Counted from the stretch's first letter, positions 6,698 to 15,037 are shown. The stretch is DNA of 35,502 nt from Actinomycetes bacterium (GCA_023428465.1 JAEYXM010000175.1:1-35502), one strand, 5' to 3'. The notes: a model not told the origin generated them from the sequence alone. Made by a program: numbers and translations.

Positions 6698-7089
6698 CAG
6701 CCGTCCGCCTCCGCGCACGTGGCGCAGACCCCGGTCAGCTCCATGGTGTGCACGACGTCGCGGAACCCGTGCGTTGCGCCGATGGCGGCCGCCCACGCCT
6801 CCACGCCGGGTCCGTCGACCTCCACGGCGGTGCCGCAGCGCCGGCAGACGAGGTGGTGGTGGTGCTCGCGCCGGGAGCACCGGCGGTACAGGGCCTCGCC
6901 GTCCTCGGCGCGCAGGACGTCGACCTCCCCGGCGTCCGCGAGCGAGGTGAGGGTGCGGTAGACGGTCGCGAGCCCGACCTCGGTGCCGCGGTCGCGCAGG
7001 AGCTCGTGGAGCTGCTGCGCGCTGCGGAAGTCGTCGACGTCGGCGAGCAGGTCCGCGACGGCCGATCGTTGGCGCGTCATCCGGCGCAT
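6697..7089 (-). CDS. zur: Fur-family zinc uptake regulator
   Basis: A 130-residue Fur-family repressor: an N-terminal winged helix (RSAQQLHELL, then GLATVYRTLTSLADAGEV as recognition region) and a C-terminal dimerisation domain. Metal sites are visible as the HHHHLVCRRCG cluster and a C-terminal CATC, giving two Cys pairs for structural zinc plus the regulatory histidines. The family also includes iron and peroxide sensors. Zur is preferred because the gene is fourth in the znuACB operon and a Zur-type palindrome lies at its promoter. ATG 7089 overlaps the znuB TGA (ATGA); an in-frame ATG at 7080 is the alternative. Co-transcription with its own target operon implies autoregulation. Confidence 0.9.
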   Translation of the reverse strand: MRRMTRQRSAVADLLADVDDFRSAQQLHELLRDRGTEVGLATVYRTLTSLADAGEVDVLRAEDGEALYRRCSRREHHHHLVCRRCGTAVEVDGPGVEAWAAAIGATHGFRDVVHTMELTGVCATCAEADG

Positions 7090-7994
7090 CACGGCGCACC
7101 GACCACGACGTCGTCGGGCAGCTCGGGGTGGGGGTCGCGTGTGCCGGCGCGACGGCGCGCGGCGCGGACGACCAGTGGCCGGGCCGCTGCGGCGAGCGCG
7201 TACATGCCGATCGCGAGGACGACGATCATCGCGCCGGGGGAGGCGTCGTAGAAGTACGTGATCGACAGGCCGCTCACGCACACGAGTGCCCCGACGCCCA
7301 TCGCGAGGGCCATGGTGCGCCGGAACGAGGAGGTGATCATCTGGGCGACGGCGACCGGGACGATCATGAGGGCGCTGACGAGGAGCACCCCGACCACGCG
7401 CATCGCGACGGTCACGGTCAGCGCGGCGACGACCGCGATGGCCACGTTGAGGACGCCCACGGGCACCCCGGCGGCGCGGGCGAACTCCTCGTCGTGGCAG
7501 ACCGCGAAGAGAGCCGTGCGCAGTCCCAGGCCGACGGCGAGCACGAGGACGGACAGTGCCACGGTGATCACGAGGTCCTGCGTGGACACCGTGGAGATCG
7601 AGCCGAACAGGTACCCGACGAGGTTCGCGTTGCTGCCCCCGGCCACGGAGATGATGAGGACGCCGCCGGCGATGCCGCCGTAGAAGAGCAGGGCGAGCGC
7701 GACGTCCCCGCTGGTGCGGCCCTTCGCCCGGACGACCTCGATGGCGACGGCGCCGACGACGGCCGCGACAACCGCGCCCGGGATCGCCAGCGCGTCCTTG
7801 GGCGCGAGGCCGGCGATGTTGCCGACGAGCCAGCCGAGCGCCACGCCGGTGAGCGCTACGTGCCCGATGCCGTCGCCGAGCAGCGACAGCCGGCGCTGCA
7901 CGAGGTAGGTGCCGATCACGGGGGCGGTGAGGCCCACGAGGAGCGCGACGACGAGCGCGCGCTGCATGAGTGGGTCGGTCAGCATCTCGATCAT
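7089..7994 (-). CDS. znuB: Zinc ABC transporter, permease
   Basis: A 301-residue ABC-3 family permease with about eight or nine membrane segments. It forms the channel for zinc passed from ZnuA. Family features include the early segment GLTAPVIGTYLVQRRLSLLG, then GDGIGHVALTGVALG, and the coupling-helix region around RAAGVPVGVLN. Manganese or iron permeases share the fold; zinc is inferred from the His/Asp-rich ZnuA, the Zur-like regulator and the Zur box. ATG 7994 overlaps the znuC stop by four bases (ATGA), and its own stop overlaps zur. Confidence 0.92.
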   Translation of the reverse strand: MIEMLTDPLMQRALVVALLVGLTAPVIGTYLVQRRLSLLGDGIGHVALTGVALGWLVGNIAGLAPKDALAIPGAVVAAVVGAVAIEVVRAKGRTSGDVALALLFYGGIAGGVLIISVAGGSNANLVGYLFGSISTVSTQDLVITVALSVLVLAVGLGLRTALFAVCHDEEFARAAGVPVGVLNVAIAVVAALTVTVAMRVVGVLLVSALMIVPVAVAQMITSSFRRTMALAMGVGALVCVSGLSITYFYDASPGAMIVVLAIGMYALAAAARPLVVRAARRRAGTRDPHPELPDDVVVGAP

Positions 7995-8773
7995 GCCTGC
8001 CACCTCACCCGGGGGGTCACGCCCGGCTCGGTGCGCGCCCGGTCGCGGTCGTCGTCGTGCGGGTGCACATGCTCGTGCTCGGCGCCCGCGTGCTCGGGGG
8101 CGGGCTGGGGTGGCTCGCCGTCGTGAACGACGGCGCCGTGCCGCAGGACGACGGCGCGGCTGATGAGCGGGGCGAGGGCGCCCAGCTCGTGCAGGACGAC
8201 GAGGACCGTGGTCCCGGCGGCGGCGAGGTCGGCGAGCGCAGCGGCGAACGTCTGCTGGCTGGGTACGTCGACGCCGGCCACGGGCTCGTCGAGCAGGAGG
8301 AGCCGGGGCCGGCGGACGAGTGCCCGGGCGATGAGCACGCGCTGCTGCTGGCCGCCCGACAGGGTGCGCACCGCGGTGCGGTCCTCGCCGGCGAGCCCGA
8401 CAGCGGCGAGCGCGGCGCTCGCACGTTCGCGACCGTCGCGTGGCGGGCGGAGGCGGCGGCGGTGCAGGGTCCCGGAGAGGACCACCTCGCCGGCCGTGGC
8501 GGGGACCCCGGAGGCGGCACTCACGCGCTGGGGCACGTAGCCGATCTCGCCCCACGGCACCGCGTTGCCGAGCGGTGCGCCGAGCAGACGGACGCTGCCG
8601 GCTGCGAGCGGGACGACGCCGACGAGGGACCGTACGAGCGTGGACTTGCCCGAGCCGTTGGCGCCGAGCAGGGCGACGACCTCGCCCTCGCCCACGACGA
8701 GGTCGACCCCGCCGACGATCGGGGCGCCGCCGAGCTCGACGACGATGCCGCGTGCGTCGATGGCCCCGCTCAC
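7991..8773 (-). CDS. znuC: Zinc ABC transporter, ATP-binding protein
   Basis: A 260-residue ABC ATPase that powers zinc import through ZnuB. Visible motifs are Walker A GANGSGKST (37-45), signature LSGGQQQR near 138-145, Walker B LLLLDEP near 157-163, and the H-loop histidine in VVLHELG. The last 35 residues are histidine- and acid-rich (EHAGAEHEHVHPHDDD), a tail often seen in zinc transport proteins that may bind metal. The GTG start at 8773 overlaps the znuA TGA in a GTGA arrangement, and its stop overlaps znuB, so translation is coupled. Confidence 0.94.
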   Translation of the reverse strand: MSGAIDARGIVVELGGAPIVGGVDLVVGEGEVVALLGANGSGKSTLVRSLVGVVPLAAGSVRLLGAPLGNAVPWGEIGYVPQRVSAASGVPATAGEVVLSGTLHRRRLRPPRDGRERASAALAAVGLAGEDRTAVRTLSGGQQQRVLIARALVRRPRLLLLDEPVAGVDVPSQQTFAAALADLAAAGTTVLVVLHELGALAPLISRAVVLRHGAVVHDGEPPQPAPEHAGAEHEHVHPHDDDRDRARTEPGVTPRVRWQA

Positions 8774-9729
8774 GAGCAGCCCAGCCCGGCGCGCAGAGCC
8801 GCGAGGTTGTCGGCCATGACCTCACGGTAGCCGGGCGTGTCCTCGCGGTGGCTGTCCAGGGGGTCGAGCTCGAGCACGTCGACGGCGAGGTCCTCGGCGA
8901 GGGTCGCAGCGACGCCCGGGTCGGCGAGCGGCTCGGTGAAGACGGCCGACACGCCGAGGTCGGCGATCGCCTCGCGCACCTCGCGGATGCGCGCGGGGGA
9001 GGGCTCGCGCTCGGGATCGATGCCGGACACGCTCACCTGGTGCAGGGCGTACCGGGACGTCAGGTACCCGAACGCGGCGTGCGACGTGACGACGACGTCG
9101 CTCGCGCAGGTGGACAGGCCGCTCGCGAGCTCCTCGTCCAGGGCCGCCAGGTCCTCGGCGAGGGCGTCCGCGTTGCTCACGTAGGTGTCGGCGTTGGCCG
9201 GGTCCGCCTCGCCGAGCGCCACGGCGACCGCGTACCCGACGTTCGTGAGGCGCTCGGGGTCGAGCCAGAAGTGCGGGTCGAGGGCGCCGTGGTCGTCGTC
9301 CTCCGCGTGGTTGTCGTCCGCGACGTCGTCGTCGTCGGCCTCGTCGTGCTCGTGGGCAGCGCCCGCGGGCAGCGGCTGGAGGTCGGCGACCGTGGCGACG
9401 TCGAGCGCGTGGCTGGGGGAGCGCTCCGCGACGGCGTCGTCGACCGCGGCCTGGAAGCCGCCGAGGTAGAGGACGAGGTCGGCATCGCCGACGTCGCGGA
9501 GCTGGCGGGGGGAGAGCTCGACGGAGTGCGGGTCGGTCCCGGCGGGCGTTGCCGTCGTGACGTCCACGAGGTCGCCGCCGACCGCGTCGGCGACGTATGC
9601 GAGCGGGTAGATCGACGCGAGCACCTGGACTCCGTCCCCGTCGTTCGGGGACCCGGTGGCGCCGCACCCTGCGAGGAGGAGCACCCCGGTGGCGACGAGG
9701 GCGGTCGTGCTGCTGCGGCGCTTGAACAT
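8770..9729 (-). CDS. znuA: Zinc ABC transporter, substrate-binding lipoprotein
   Basis: A 319-residue cluster A-I binding protein. The signal peptide ends in the lipobox LAGC (Cys22), so it is anchored to the outer face of the membrane. Metal ligands are expected at the DPHSVEL histidine (about 67), the HFWLDP histidine (about 158), a later SHAAFGYL histidine and a C-terminal acid. Between the first two lies a loop very rich in His, Asp and Glu (about 133-155), typical of zinc-specific members. ATG 9729 is chosen over ATG 9744 because the upstream ATG lies inside the Zur box and -10 region, while the -35/-10 pair places the transcription start on 9729. It is first in the operon. Confidence 0.93.
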   Translation of the reverse strand: MFKRRSSTTALVATGVLLLAGCGATGSPNDGDGVQVLASIYPLAYVADAVGGDLVDVTTATPAGTDPHSVELSPRQLRDVGDADLVLYLGGFQAAVDDAVAERSPSHALDVATVADLQPLPAGAAHEHDEADDDDVADDNHAEDDDHGALDPHFWLDPERLTNVGYAVAVALGEADPANADTYVSNADALAEDLAALDEELASGLSTCASDVVVTSHAAFGYLTSRYALHQVSVSGIDPEREPSPARIREVREAIADLGVSAVFTEPLADPGVAATLAEDLAVDVLELDPLDSHREDTPGYREVMADNLAALRAGLGCS

Positions 9730-9744
9730 GAGGATCATTCTCAT
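9728..9744 (-). promoter_or_regulatory. Zur operator of the znu operon
   Basis: A 17-base imperfect palindrome, ATGAGAATGATCCTCAT on the minus strand. Seven of eight base pairs are symmetric around the centre. It resembles the known actinobacterial Zur consensus TGAAAATGATTTTCA. It covers the -10 hexamer and the znuA start codon, so zinc-loaded Zur would block transcription directly. Confidence 0.85.
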
Positions 9745-9766
9745 TAAGGCCGTGCGCGCCTGTCAA
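9737..9766 (-). promoter_or_regulatory. znuA promoter
   Basis: On the minus strand, TTGACA (9766-9761), an 18-base spacer and GAGAAT (9742-9737) form a good -35/-10 pair. GAGAAT ends seven bases before ATG 9729, predicting a leaderless znuA message. The -10 lies inside the Zur palindrome. Confidence 0.7.
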
Positions 9767-9787
9767 ACCAGGGGTCCCCGACACCGG

Positions 9788-9793
9788 TAGCCT
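9788..9793 (+). promoter_or_regulatory. Putative -10 box of glyS
   Basis: TAGCCT matches TAnnnT. A start near 9800 would give a leader of about 84 bases before the GTG at 9884. I see no clear -35. Confidence 0.35.
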
Positions 9794-9883
9794 GAGCCCG
9801 GCACACGGCGCCCGCGCCGGGCCGTCCCACCCTGTCCCCACCAGCCGCCGCGCGAGCCACGTGCGGCATGCAAGGAGCACCTC

Positions 9884-11266
9884 GTGGCCGAGTCCCGCCT
9901 CGACAAAGTCATCAGCCTCGCCAAGCGACGGGGCTTCGTGTTCCCGTCCGGGGAGATCTACGGCGGAACGCGTTCCGCGTGGGACTACGGGCCCCTGGGC
10001 GTGGAGCTGAAGGAGAACATCAAGCGTCAGTGGTGGCGCGCGATGGTCACCAGCCGCGACGACATCGTCGGCCTGGACTCCTCCGTCATCCTGCCCCGGC
10101 AGGTCTGGGTGGCCTCCGGCCACCTCGCCGTCTTCACCGACCCGTTGACGGAGTGCCTCAGCTGCCACAAGCGGTTCCGCGAAGACCAGATGATCGAGGA
10201 CTTCGAGGCGCGCAAGGGCCGCGCGCCCGAGGGTGGCCTCGCCGAGGTCGCGTGCCCCAACTGCGGTACCCGGGGGCAGTGGACCGAGCCGCGCGACTTC
10301 AACATGATGCTCAAGACCTACCTCGGCCCCGTCGAGGACGAGTCCGGCCTGCACTACCTGCGGCCGGAGACGGCGCAGGGCATCTTCGTGAACTTCGCCA
10401 ACGTCATGACGAGCGCGCGCAGGAAGCCGCCGTTCGGCATCGGGCAGATCGGCAAGTCCTTCCGCAACGAGATCACACCCGGCAACTTCATCTTCCGCAC
10501 GCGTGAGTTCGAGCAGATGGAGATGGAGTTCTTCGTCGAGCCCGGCACTGACGCGCAGTGGCACCAGTACTGGATCGACTACCGGACCGACTGGTACGTC
10601 GACCTCGGCATCAGCCGCGACAACCTGCGCCTCTACGAGCACCCGCAGGAGAAGCTCTCCCACTACTCGACGCGCACGGTCGACATCGAGTACCGCTTCG
10701 GGTTCACCGGCAGCGAGTGGGGCGAGCTGGAAGGCATCGCGAACCGCACGGACTTCGACCTGAAGACGCACACCGAGCACTCCGGCCAGGACCTGTCCTA
10801 CTTCGACCAGGCCAAGAACGAGCGCTGGGTGCCGTACGTCATCGAGCCGGCAGCGGGCCTGACCCGGTCGCTCATGGCGTTCCTCGTCGAGGCCTACGCG
10901 GAGGACGAGGCGCCCAATGCCAAGGGCGGCGTCGACGTCCGGACCGTCCTGCGCCTCGACCCGCGGCTCGCGCCGACCAAGGCCGCCGTGCTGCCGCTGT
11001 CGCGCCACGAGACGCTCTCCCCGGTCGCGCGCGACCTCGCCGCCGACCTGCGCAAGGTCTGGAACGTCGACTTCGACGACGCCGGCGCGATCGGCCGGCG
11101 GTACCGCCGCCAGGACGAGGTGGGCACGCCGTACTGCATCACGGTGGACTTCGACTCCCTCGAGGACCAGGCCGTGACCATCCGCGAGCGGGACTCGATG
11201 ACGCAGGAGCGCGTCGGCATCACGCAGGTGCGCAGCTACCTCGCCGAGCGCCTCATCGGCTGCTGA
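9884..11266 (+). CDS. glyS: Glycyl-tRNA synthetase (alpha-2 type)
   Basis: This class II synthetase charges tRNA-Gly. The 460-residue single-chain protein is the homodimeric form of Actinobacteria and eukaryotes, not the alpha2-beta2 GlyQ/GlyS form. It starts with RLDKVISLAKRRGFVFPSGE and GGTRSAWDYGPLGVELK. Further regions are the motif 2 area GKSFRNEITPGNFIFRTREF, the glycine-pocket segment, and motif 3 (PYVIEPAAGLTRS). A C-terminal anticodon-binding domain follows with APTKAAVLPLS and the DEVGTPYCITVDFDS strand. Cysteine pairs CLSC and CPNC in the N-terminal insertion suggest a zinc site. GTG 9884 has AAGGAG at seven-base spacing. A perfect terminator hairpin follows the stop. Confidence 0.96.
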   Translation: MAESRLDKVISLAKRRGFVFPSGEIYGGTRSAWDYGPLGVELKENIKRQWWRAMVTSRDDIVGLDSSVILPRQVWVASGHLAVFTDPLTECLSCHKRFREDQMIEDFEARKGRAPEGGLAEVACPNCGTRGQWTEPRDFNMMLKTYLGPVEDESGLHYLRPETAQGIFVNFANVMTSARRKPPFGIGQIGKSFRNEITPGNFIFRTREFEQMEMEFFVEPGTDAQWHQYWIDYRTDWYVDLGISRDNLRLYEHPQEKLSHYSTRTVDIEYRFGFTGSEWGELEGIANRTDFDLKTHTEHSGQDLSYFDQAKNERWVPYVIEPAAGLTRSLMAFLVEAYAEDEAPNAKGGVDVRTVLRLDPRLAPTKAAVLPLSRHETLSPVARDLAADLRKVWNVDFDDAGAIGRRYRRQDEVGTPYCITVDFDSLEDQAVTIRERDSMTQERVGITQVRSYLAERLIGC

Positions 11267-11273
11267 GCAGGAA

Positions 11274-11309
11274 CGAGGGGGTGCCGGGCGGTCGCCCGGC
11301 ACCCCCTCG
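11274..11309 (+). terminator. glyS terminator hairpin
   Basis: A perfect 16-bp stem (11274-11289 with 11294-11309) closes a four-base loop. It starts seven bases after the glyS stop. The anti-sigma-like gene ends at 11322 on the other strand, so it may act in both directions. No long T tract is present. Confidence 0.85.
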
Positions 11310-11321
11310 TCGCTCGGGGCG

Positions 11322-12662
11322 CTACTGCCCGACGGCGCCGGTGTCCGCGCCGACCAGGGACCACACGGTGGTGGTCACGCCGCCGGGCGTCGTCGCCTCG
11401 GCCTGCACGAGTCCGTCCGTCACGTCGCCGGCCTCGTCGTGCAGCGTGAAGAAGAAGAACCACTGGTCGGTCTCCAGGCCCGGGACCTGGAACGTCGGGA
11501 TCGGGATGCGCTCCGTCCCCCACGATCGCTCGACCACGAGCGTGATCTCAGTGGCGCCGTCCGGCGCCACGCCCAGGCCACGCACGTCCGACGTCGCCTC
11601 GTCGCCGATGACGGCGGTCACAGCCATGACGGCGCTCTCCCCAGGCGGGCTCTCGAGCTCCGGAGTGTCCAGTGACGTCACCGTCCCGTCGGGCGCGAGC
11701 GCCACGAGCGACAGCGATGGGCTCGCAGCCGCCGCGAGCTCGGCGCCCGACTCCTCCCCGACGACGGTGACGCGCACCGTCGGCAGGGGCAGGAGCGCGT
11801 AGGTCAGCTCCTGCCCGTCCGTCCCGGGGACGAGGCCGTCAGGGACCGGCACACCGAGGTCCAGCGCCGGACCGGCGTCGGTCTCGACGACGCCCACGGC
11901 GGACCCGACCGCCACCTCGAGCGTCCTGGATGCGGCCACCGGCGTCGCGGGGGAAGGCACCGACTCGGTCGTGATGGTGCCGTCGGCGGCGGTGAGCAGA
12001 ATCGTCATGGTTGGCCACGCGCCGTCGGCGGGCATCCCGTCGATGCGCACGACGTACAGCGCGTCGTCGAGGCCCTCGACGGTCGCCGTCGGGACGGAGA
12101 CCCTGACGGTCGCACCGTCGTCCCAGGGTGTGCTCACGAGGGTGACGGTCGTGTCGACGGGCACCAGGCCCACCTCGAGCAGGGTGTCGTCCGCGACCTG
12201 CAGGTGATCCGGCGTTGTGCCCTCGGCCGCGAGGACCCATACCTCGTCGCCGAGCGTGCCGTCGTCGGTCACGGTGCGGATCTCGAGCGCCTGCTCGGTG
12301 TTGAGGGCGACGTAGGAGCCGCCGTCGGCGGTCGGCACGTCGAGGTCGACGGCCGTGCCGAGCTCTGTCTCGATCGCCACCGGGTCGATCGGCACCGTGA
12401 CGGTCAGGCCCTCGGCGAGCTCGACGGTGTCGCCGGCGGGCGCGGCGACACCGCCGTCGCCACCGGCTCCGAGCTGGGCGACGCCGACGGCTGCACCGGC
12501 GACGAGGAGGACGGCGGCGGCGTTGCGGCCCACCACGTGGCGACGGTGGTGGCGCTGCGCCTCGGCGAGGACGTCGCCCGGGTCGAGGGCCATCGCGGGC
12601 AGGGCCAGGTCGGTGCGGGTGAGGAGGTCGGAGACGATCGGCTCGTGATCGGTCATGGTCAT
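11322..12662 (-). CDS. Putative membrane anti-sigma or sigma-linked protein
   Basis: A 446-residue protein with a cytoplasmic N-terminus of about 45 residues, one membrane segment (about 46-68) and a large acidic, Thr/Val-rich beta-type extracytoplasmic part. The N-terminus begins TDHEPIVSDLLTRTDLAL and contains DPGDVLAEAQRHHRRH. I recognise no named domain and no HxxxCxxC zinc anti-sigma motif. The role is inferred from context: its ATG overlaps the stop of a SigE-family sigma gene (ATGA), and the topology of short cytoplasmic head, single helix and large ectodomain suits an anti-sigma factor sensing an envelope signal. ATG 12662 has AGGAA about six bases upstream. Confidence 0.6.
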   Translation of the reverse strand: MTMTDHEPIVSDLLTRTDLALPAMALDPGDVLAEAQRHHRRHVVGRNAAAVLLVAGAAVGVAQLGAGGDGGVAAPAGDTVELAEGLTVTVPIDPVAIETELGTAVDLDVPTADGGSYVALNTEQALEIRTVTDDGTLGDEVWVLAAEGTTPDHLQVADDTLLEVGLVPVDTTVTLVSTPWDDGATVRVSVPTATVEGLDDALYVVRIDGMPADGAWPTMTILLTAADGTITTESVPSPATPVAASRTLEVAVGSAVGVVETDAGPALDLGVPVPDGLVPGTDGQELTYALLPLPTVRVTVVGEESGAELAAAASPSLSLVALAPDGTVTSLDTPELESPPGESAVMAVTAVIGDEATSDVRGLGVAPDGATEITLVVERSWGTERIPIPTFQVPGLETDQWFFFFTLHDEAGDVTDGLVQAEATTPGGVTTTVWSLVGADTGAVGQ

Positions 12663-13327
12663 GGCAGGTTCCTGTCGCGAGGCGCGGACGCGTCGAGGTC
12701 GGTGAGGGTGGCGCGCAGGACGGCGAGCGCGCGGGAGGCGGTGGACTTGACGGTGCCGATGCTGACGCCGAGGTCCTCGGCGACCTCGGCCTCGGACAGG
12801 CCGACGAGGTGCCGCAGGACGACGACGCGACGCTGCCGGGACGTGAGGGTTGCGAGGGCGCGGGCGAGGCGGTCCCGCTCGGCCTGGCGCTGGGCGTGAT
12901 CCCCGGCGGGGGCGCCGCCGAGGTGCGTCGCGTCGTCGTCGACGGAGTCGACGAGGACCTCACGGCGGCGTCGCCGCCACGTGTCGGTGCGCAGGTTCAC
13001 CAGGACGCGTCGGGCGTAGGCGAGCGGGTCGCCGGTACTCGCACGGGACCAGGCGCCGTACGTGCGCACGAGCGCCGTCTGGGTCAGCTCTTCGGCACGG
13101 TGGGCGTCGCCGCACAGGAGCCAGGCCGTCCGGAGCAGGTCGCCCTGGTGCTGGGCCACGAAGGCGGTGAACGCCTCGTCGCGCTCCGAGCGCTGAGCAC
13201 GGCTCGACCGCGAGCCTTCGAGGAGGACGACCATCTCCTCGCCGCCGTGCGGCACGGGGCGTGGCGGTGGGGAGGCGGGTGGTGCGAGGGGGCGGTGCGC
13301 GAGCGACTCGTGCGCCCTGTCAGCCAT
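12659..13327 (-). CDS. SigE-family RNA polymerase sigma-70 factor (ECF-like)
   Basis: A 222-residue ECF-type sigma factor. After a proline-rich N-terminal extension of about 45 residues comes sigma region 2 (DEAFTAFVAQHQGDLLRTAW through AYARRVLVNLRTDTWRRRRR). Sigma region 4 follows with the helix-turn-helix LVGLSEAEVAEDLGVSIGTV, ending in KSTASRALAVLRATL. The GTVKS signature and RTAWLLCGD match the actinobacterial SigE-family group. The start is uncertain: ATG 13327 gives the full protein with a weak AGGG upstream, while an in-frame ATG about 30 codons in abuts GAGGAG. It overlaps the downstream membrane gene by four bases, so the two are probably a sigma/regulator pair. The regulon is unknown. 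Confidence 0.87.
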   Translation of the reverse strand: MADRAHESLAHRPLAPPASPPPRPVPHGGEEMVVLLEGSRSSRAQRSERDEAFTAFVAQHQGDLLRTAWLLCGDAHRAEELTQTALVRTYGAWSRASTGDPLAYARRVLVNLRTDTWRRRRREVLVDSVDDDATHLGGAPAGDHAQRQAERDRLARALATLTSRQRRVVVLRHLVGLSEAEVAEDLGVSIGTVKSTASRALAVLRATLTDLDASAPRDRNLP

Positions 13328-13418
13328 GGTGGTCACACCCTGGAGAACGCAGCGGCAGCCGCGGAGGTTGCGTCCCGGACGCCGGCAGGTGCGTCGCCCG
13401 GGGGGGAACCGCGCCGCG

Positions 13419-14891
13419 TCAGCGGGCCGCCTCGAGCGTGCCGGAGATGAGCCACGCGACGGCGTCGGCCGCCGACCACCCGTCCGGGTGGGTCCTGGCG
13501 AGGTCGCGCGCGCCCGTGAGGTCGGAGCCGAGGGTGACGAGCGGCTCCTCCGGCTGCCCGTCGGGTCGGACCTGGGCGAAGCCGACGGCGGCCGTGAGCG
13601 AGTTGCACAGACAGCCGCGCCCGGTGGTCTCGTCAGCCGTGCCGCCCTTGCGCTCGTACGGCGTGACGGGCTCTGCGGGGCACCGGTAGCCCAGCTGTCC
13701 GTTGGGCCGGACGAACGGCCGGCGCAGGAAGCCGATGTCGCACAGCCGGGGCCGTGCGTCGAACACCGCAGGGTCGGACAACGTGCCCGGGACCTGCGCG
13801 ACCTTGAACGGGAACCCGGTGGGGGACACCTCGGGGTCGGTGCGGACCTCGAGGGTGCCTGCCCGCAGGCGCGCGACGACGTCCTCGCGCAGCGCCGGGA
13901 CGAAGCCGGAGTCGGTGCACAGGGCGAAGACCGTGCCGACCTGCACGCCGGTCGCACCGGCGGCCAGGGCCGCGGCGACGGCCTCCGGGGTGCCGTAGCC
14001 CCCGGCCAGCCAGAACGGCAGCCCGAGGGCGGCGACCTTGGTGACGTCGGCGGCGTCGCGTGGGCCGAACACCGGCTGGCCGGAATCGTCCAGGACGGTC
14101 TTGCCGCGCGGGGGAGCGTTGTGGCCGCCCGCGACGTGCCCCTCGACGACGAAGCCGTCGGGGCGGATCGCCTCGTCGCGTGCGAGGTAGCCGGCCAGGA
14201 CGTCGGCGGACACGATCGCCACGAACGCGGGCCGGCGCAGCGGCGGCAGCCCCGGGCCGAGGAGGTCGACGGGGTCCAGGTGCACGGTGTGCTCGCCCGC
14301 CGCGGCGCCCGCGACGTCGATCGGGAGGTCGACCGCGTGGTGGGCGGCGAGCTCGTCGAGCAGGTGGGGCAGCTCGCGCGGGATCCCGGCGCCCATGAGC
14401 ACGACGTCGACGCCGGCGAGCATCGCCCCGTAGGCCGCGGCCGGCGTGGCCATCTGGGCCTTCTCGAGGTAGTTCACGCCGACGAGCCCGTCGTGGCCCT
14501 CCTTCGCGAGCCAGACCTCGACGAAGTTGCCGAGGATCGCCAGCTGCTGGGAGATGGGCTTGGCGTCGACGGCCAGGCGGGGGATCGCCGCGTAGGGCGT
14601 GCCGGCGTCGCGACCGCCGCGCACGTAGTACTTCTCCATCACCTCGCGGGGGAAGTCGGGGTCCGGGAAGGACCGCAGCGCCCGGCGCACGGAGCCGTCG
14701 AGGTCGCCGTCCTGCAGGCGGCGGGCGAGAACGACGTCGAGCGCGGTACCCGAGACGACACCCAGCTGCCCGCTCCGGGCGACGGCGCCGGCGAGGCGCC
14801 ACGAGGACACGCCGACGCCCATGCCGCCCTGGATGAGAACGGGAAGGGGGCGGTCCGGCCAGTGCGCGTGCGCAGCGGGAGTCATGGTCAC
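13419..14891 (-). CDS. Nitronate monooxygenase-like FMN flavoprotein
   Basis: A 490-residue TIM-barrel flavoprotein of the nitronate monooxygenase / 2-nitropropane dioxygenase family. The N-terminus PVLIQGGMGVGVSSWRLAGA, the central GFVVEGHVAGGHNAPP and the GATGVQVGTVFALC phosphate-binding region fit this fold. It is longer than class I and II enzymes (about 320-360 residues). A C-terminal extension carries several cysteines (RCPAEP, GRGCLCNSL), and a YERKGG segment lies between them. This resembles an actinobacterial subgroup often annotated only by family, so the true substrate is unknown; PfaD-like or enoyl-reductase-related roles are possible. GTG 14891 is chosen for GAGAGGG at six-base spacing; ATG 14885 is the alternative. 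Confidence 0.8.
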   Translation of the reverse strand: MTMTPAAHAHWPDRPLPVLIQGGMGVGVSSWRLAGAVARSGQLGVVSGTALDVVLARRLQDGDLDGSVRRALRSFPDPDFPREVMEKYYVRGGRDAGTPYAAIPRLAVDAKPISQQLAILGNFVEVWLAKEGHDGLVGVNYLEKAQMATPAAAYGAMLAGVDVVLMGAGIPRELPHLLDELAAHHAVDLPIDVAGAAAGEHTVHLDPVDLLGPGLPPLRRPAFVAIVSADVLAGYLARDEAIRPDGFVVEGHVAGGHNAPPRGKTVLDDSGQPVFGPRDAADVTKVAALGLPFWLAGGYGTPEAVAAALAAGATGVQVGTVFALCTDSGFVPALREDVVARLRAGTLEVRTDPEVSPTGFPFKVAQVPGTLSDPAVFDARPRLCDIGFLRRPFVRPNGQLGYRCPAEPVTPYERKGGTADETTGRGCLCNSLTAAVGFAQVRPDGQPEEPLVTLGSDLTGARDLARTHPDGWSAADAVAWLISGTLEAAR

Positions 14892-14921
14892 AGGTGGCCC
14901 TCTCAGTGGCTACGACGGCGT

Positions 14922-14941
14922 AACCTACCCTACCGTAGGTT
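14922..14941. promoter_or_regulatory. Operator-like inverted repeat upstream of NMO-like gene
   Basis: AACCTAC (14922-14928) and GTAGGTT (14935-14941) form a perfect 7-bp inverted repeat around a six-base spacer. It lies 31-50 bases upstream of the NMO-like start, where a TetR-type regulator could act. No regulator gene adjoins it. The binding protein is unknown. Confidence 0.45.
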
Positions 14942-15037
14942 CGTGTTCCGCTGAGGGACCGAGGTCGCTTGACGGGCCCTCGGCGATGGGCCCATAGACC
15001 CTGCGCCGCAGGGTGTCGACGCGGTTCACTGGGGCGT

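Noticed and set aside
9290..9365. Apparent simple-sequence repeat of GTCGTC/TCGTCG units
   Set aside because: Explained by the His/Asp/Glu-rich metal loop coded by znuA.
9728..9744. ATG 9744 as the znuA start
   Set aside because: It lies within the Zur palindrome and upstream of the predicted transcription start; ATG 9729 fits the leaderless promoter and keeps the full lipoprotein signal.
8822..11302. 826-codon minus-strand frame opposite glyS and overlapping znuA in another frame
   Set aside because: No domain; product is Arg/Ala/Asp-rich and both overlapped genes have clear family motifs.
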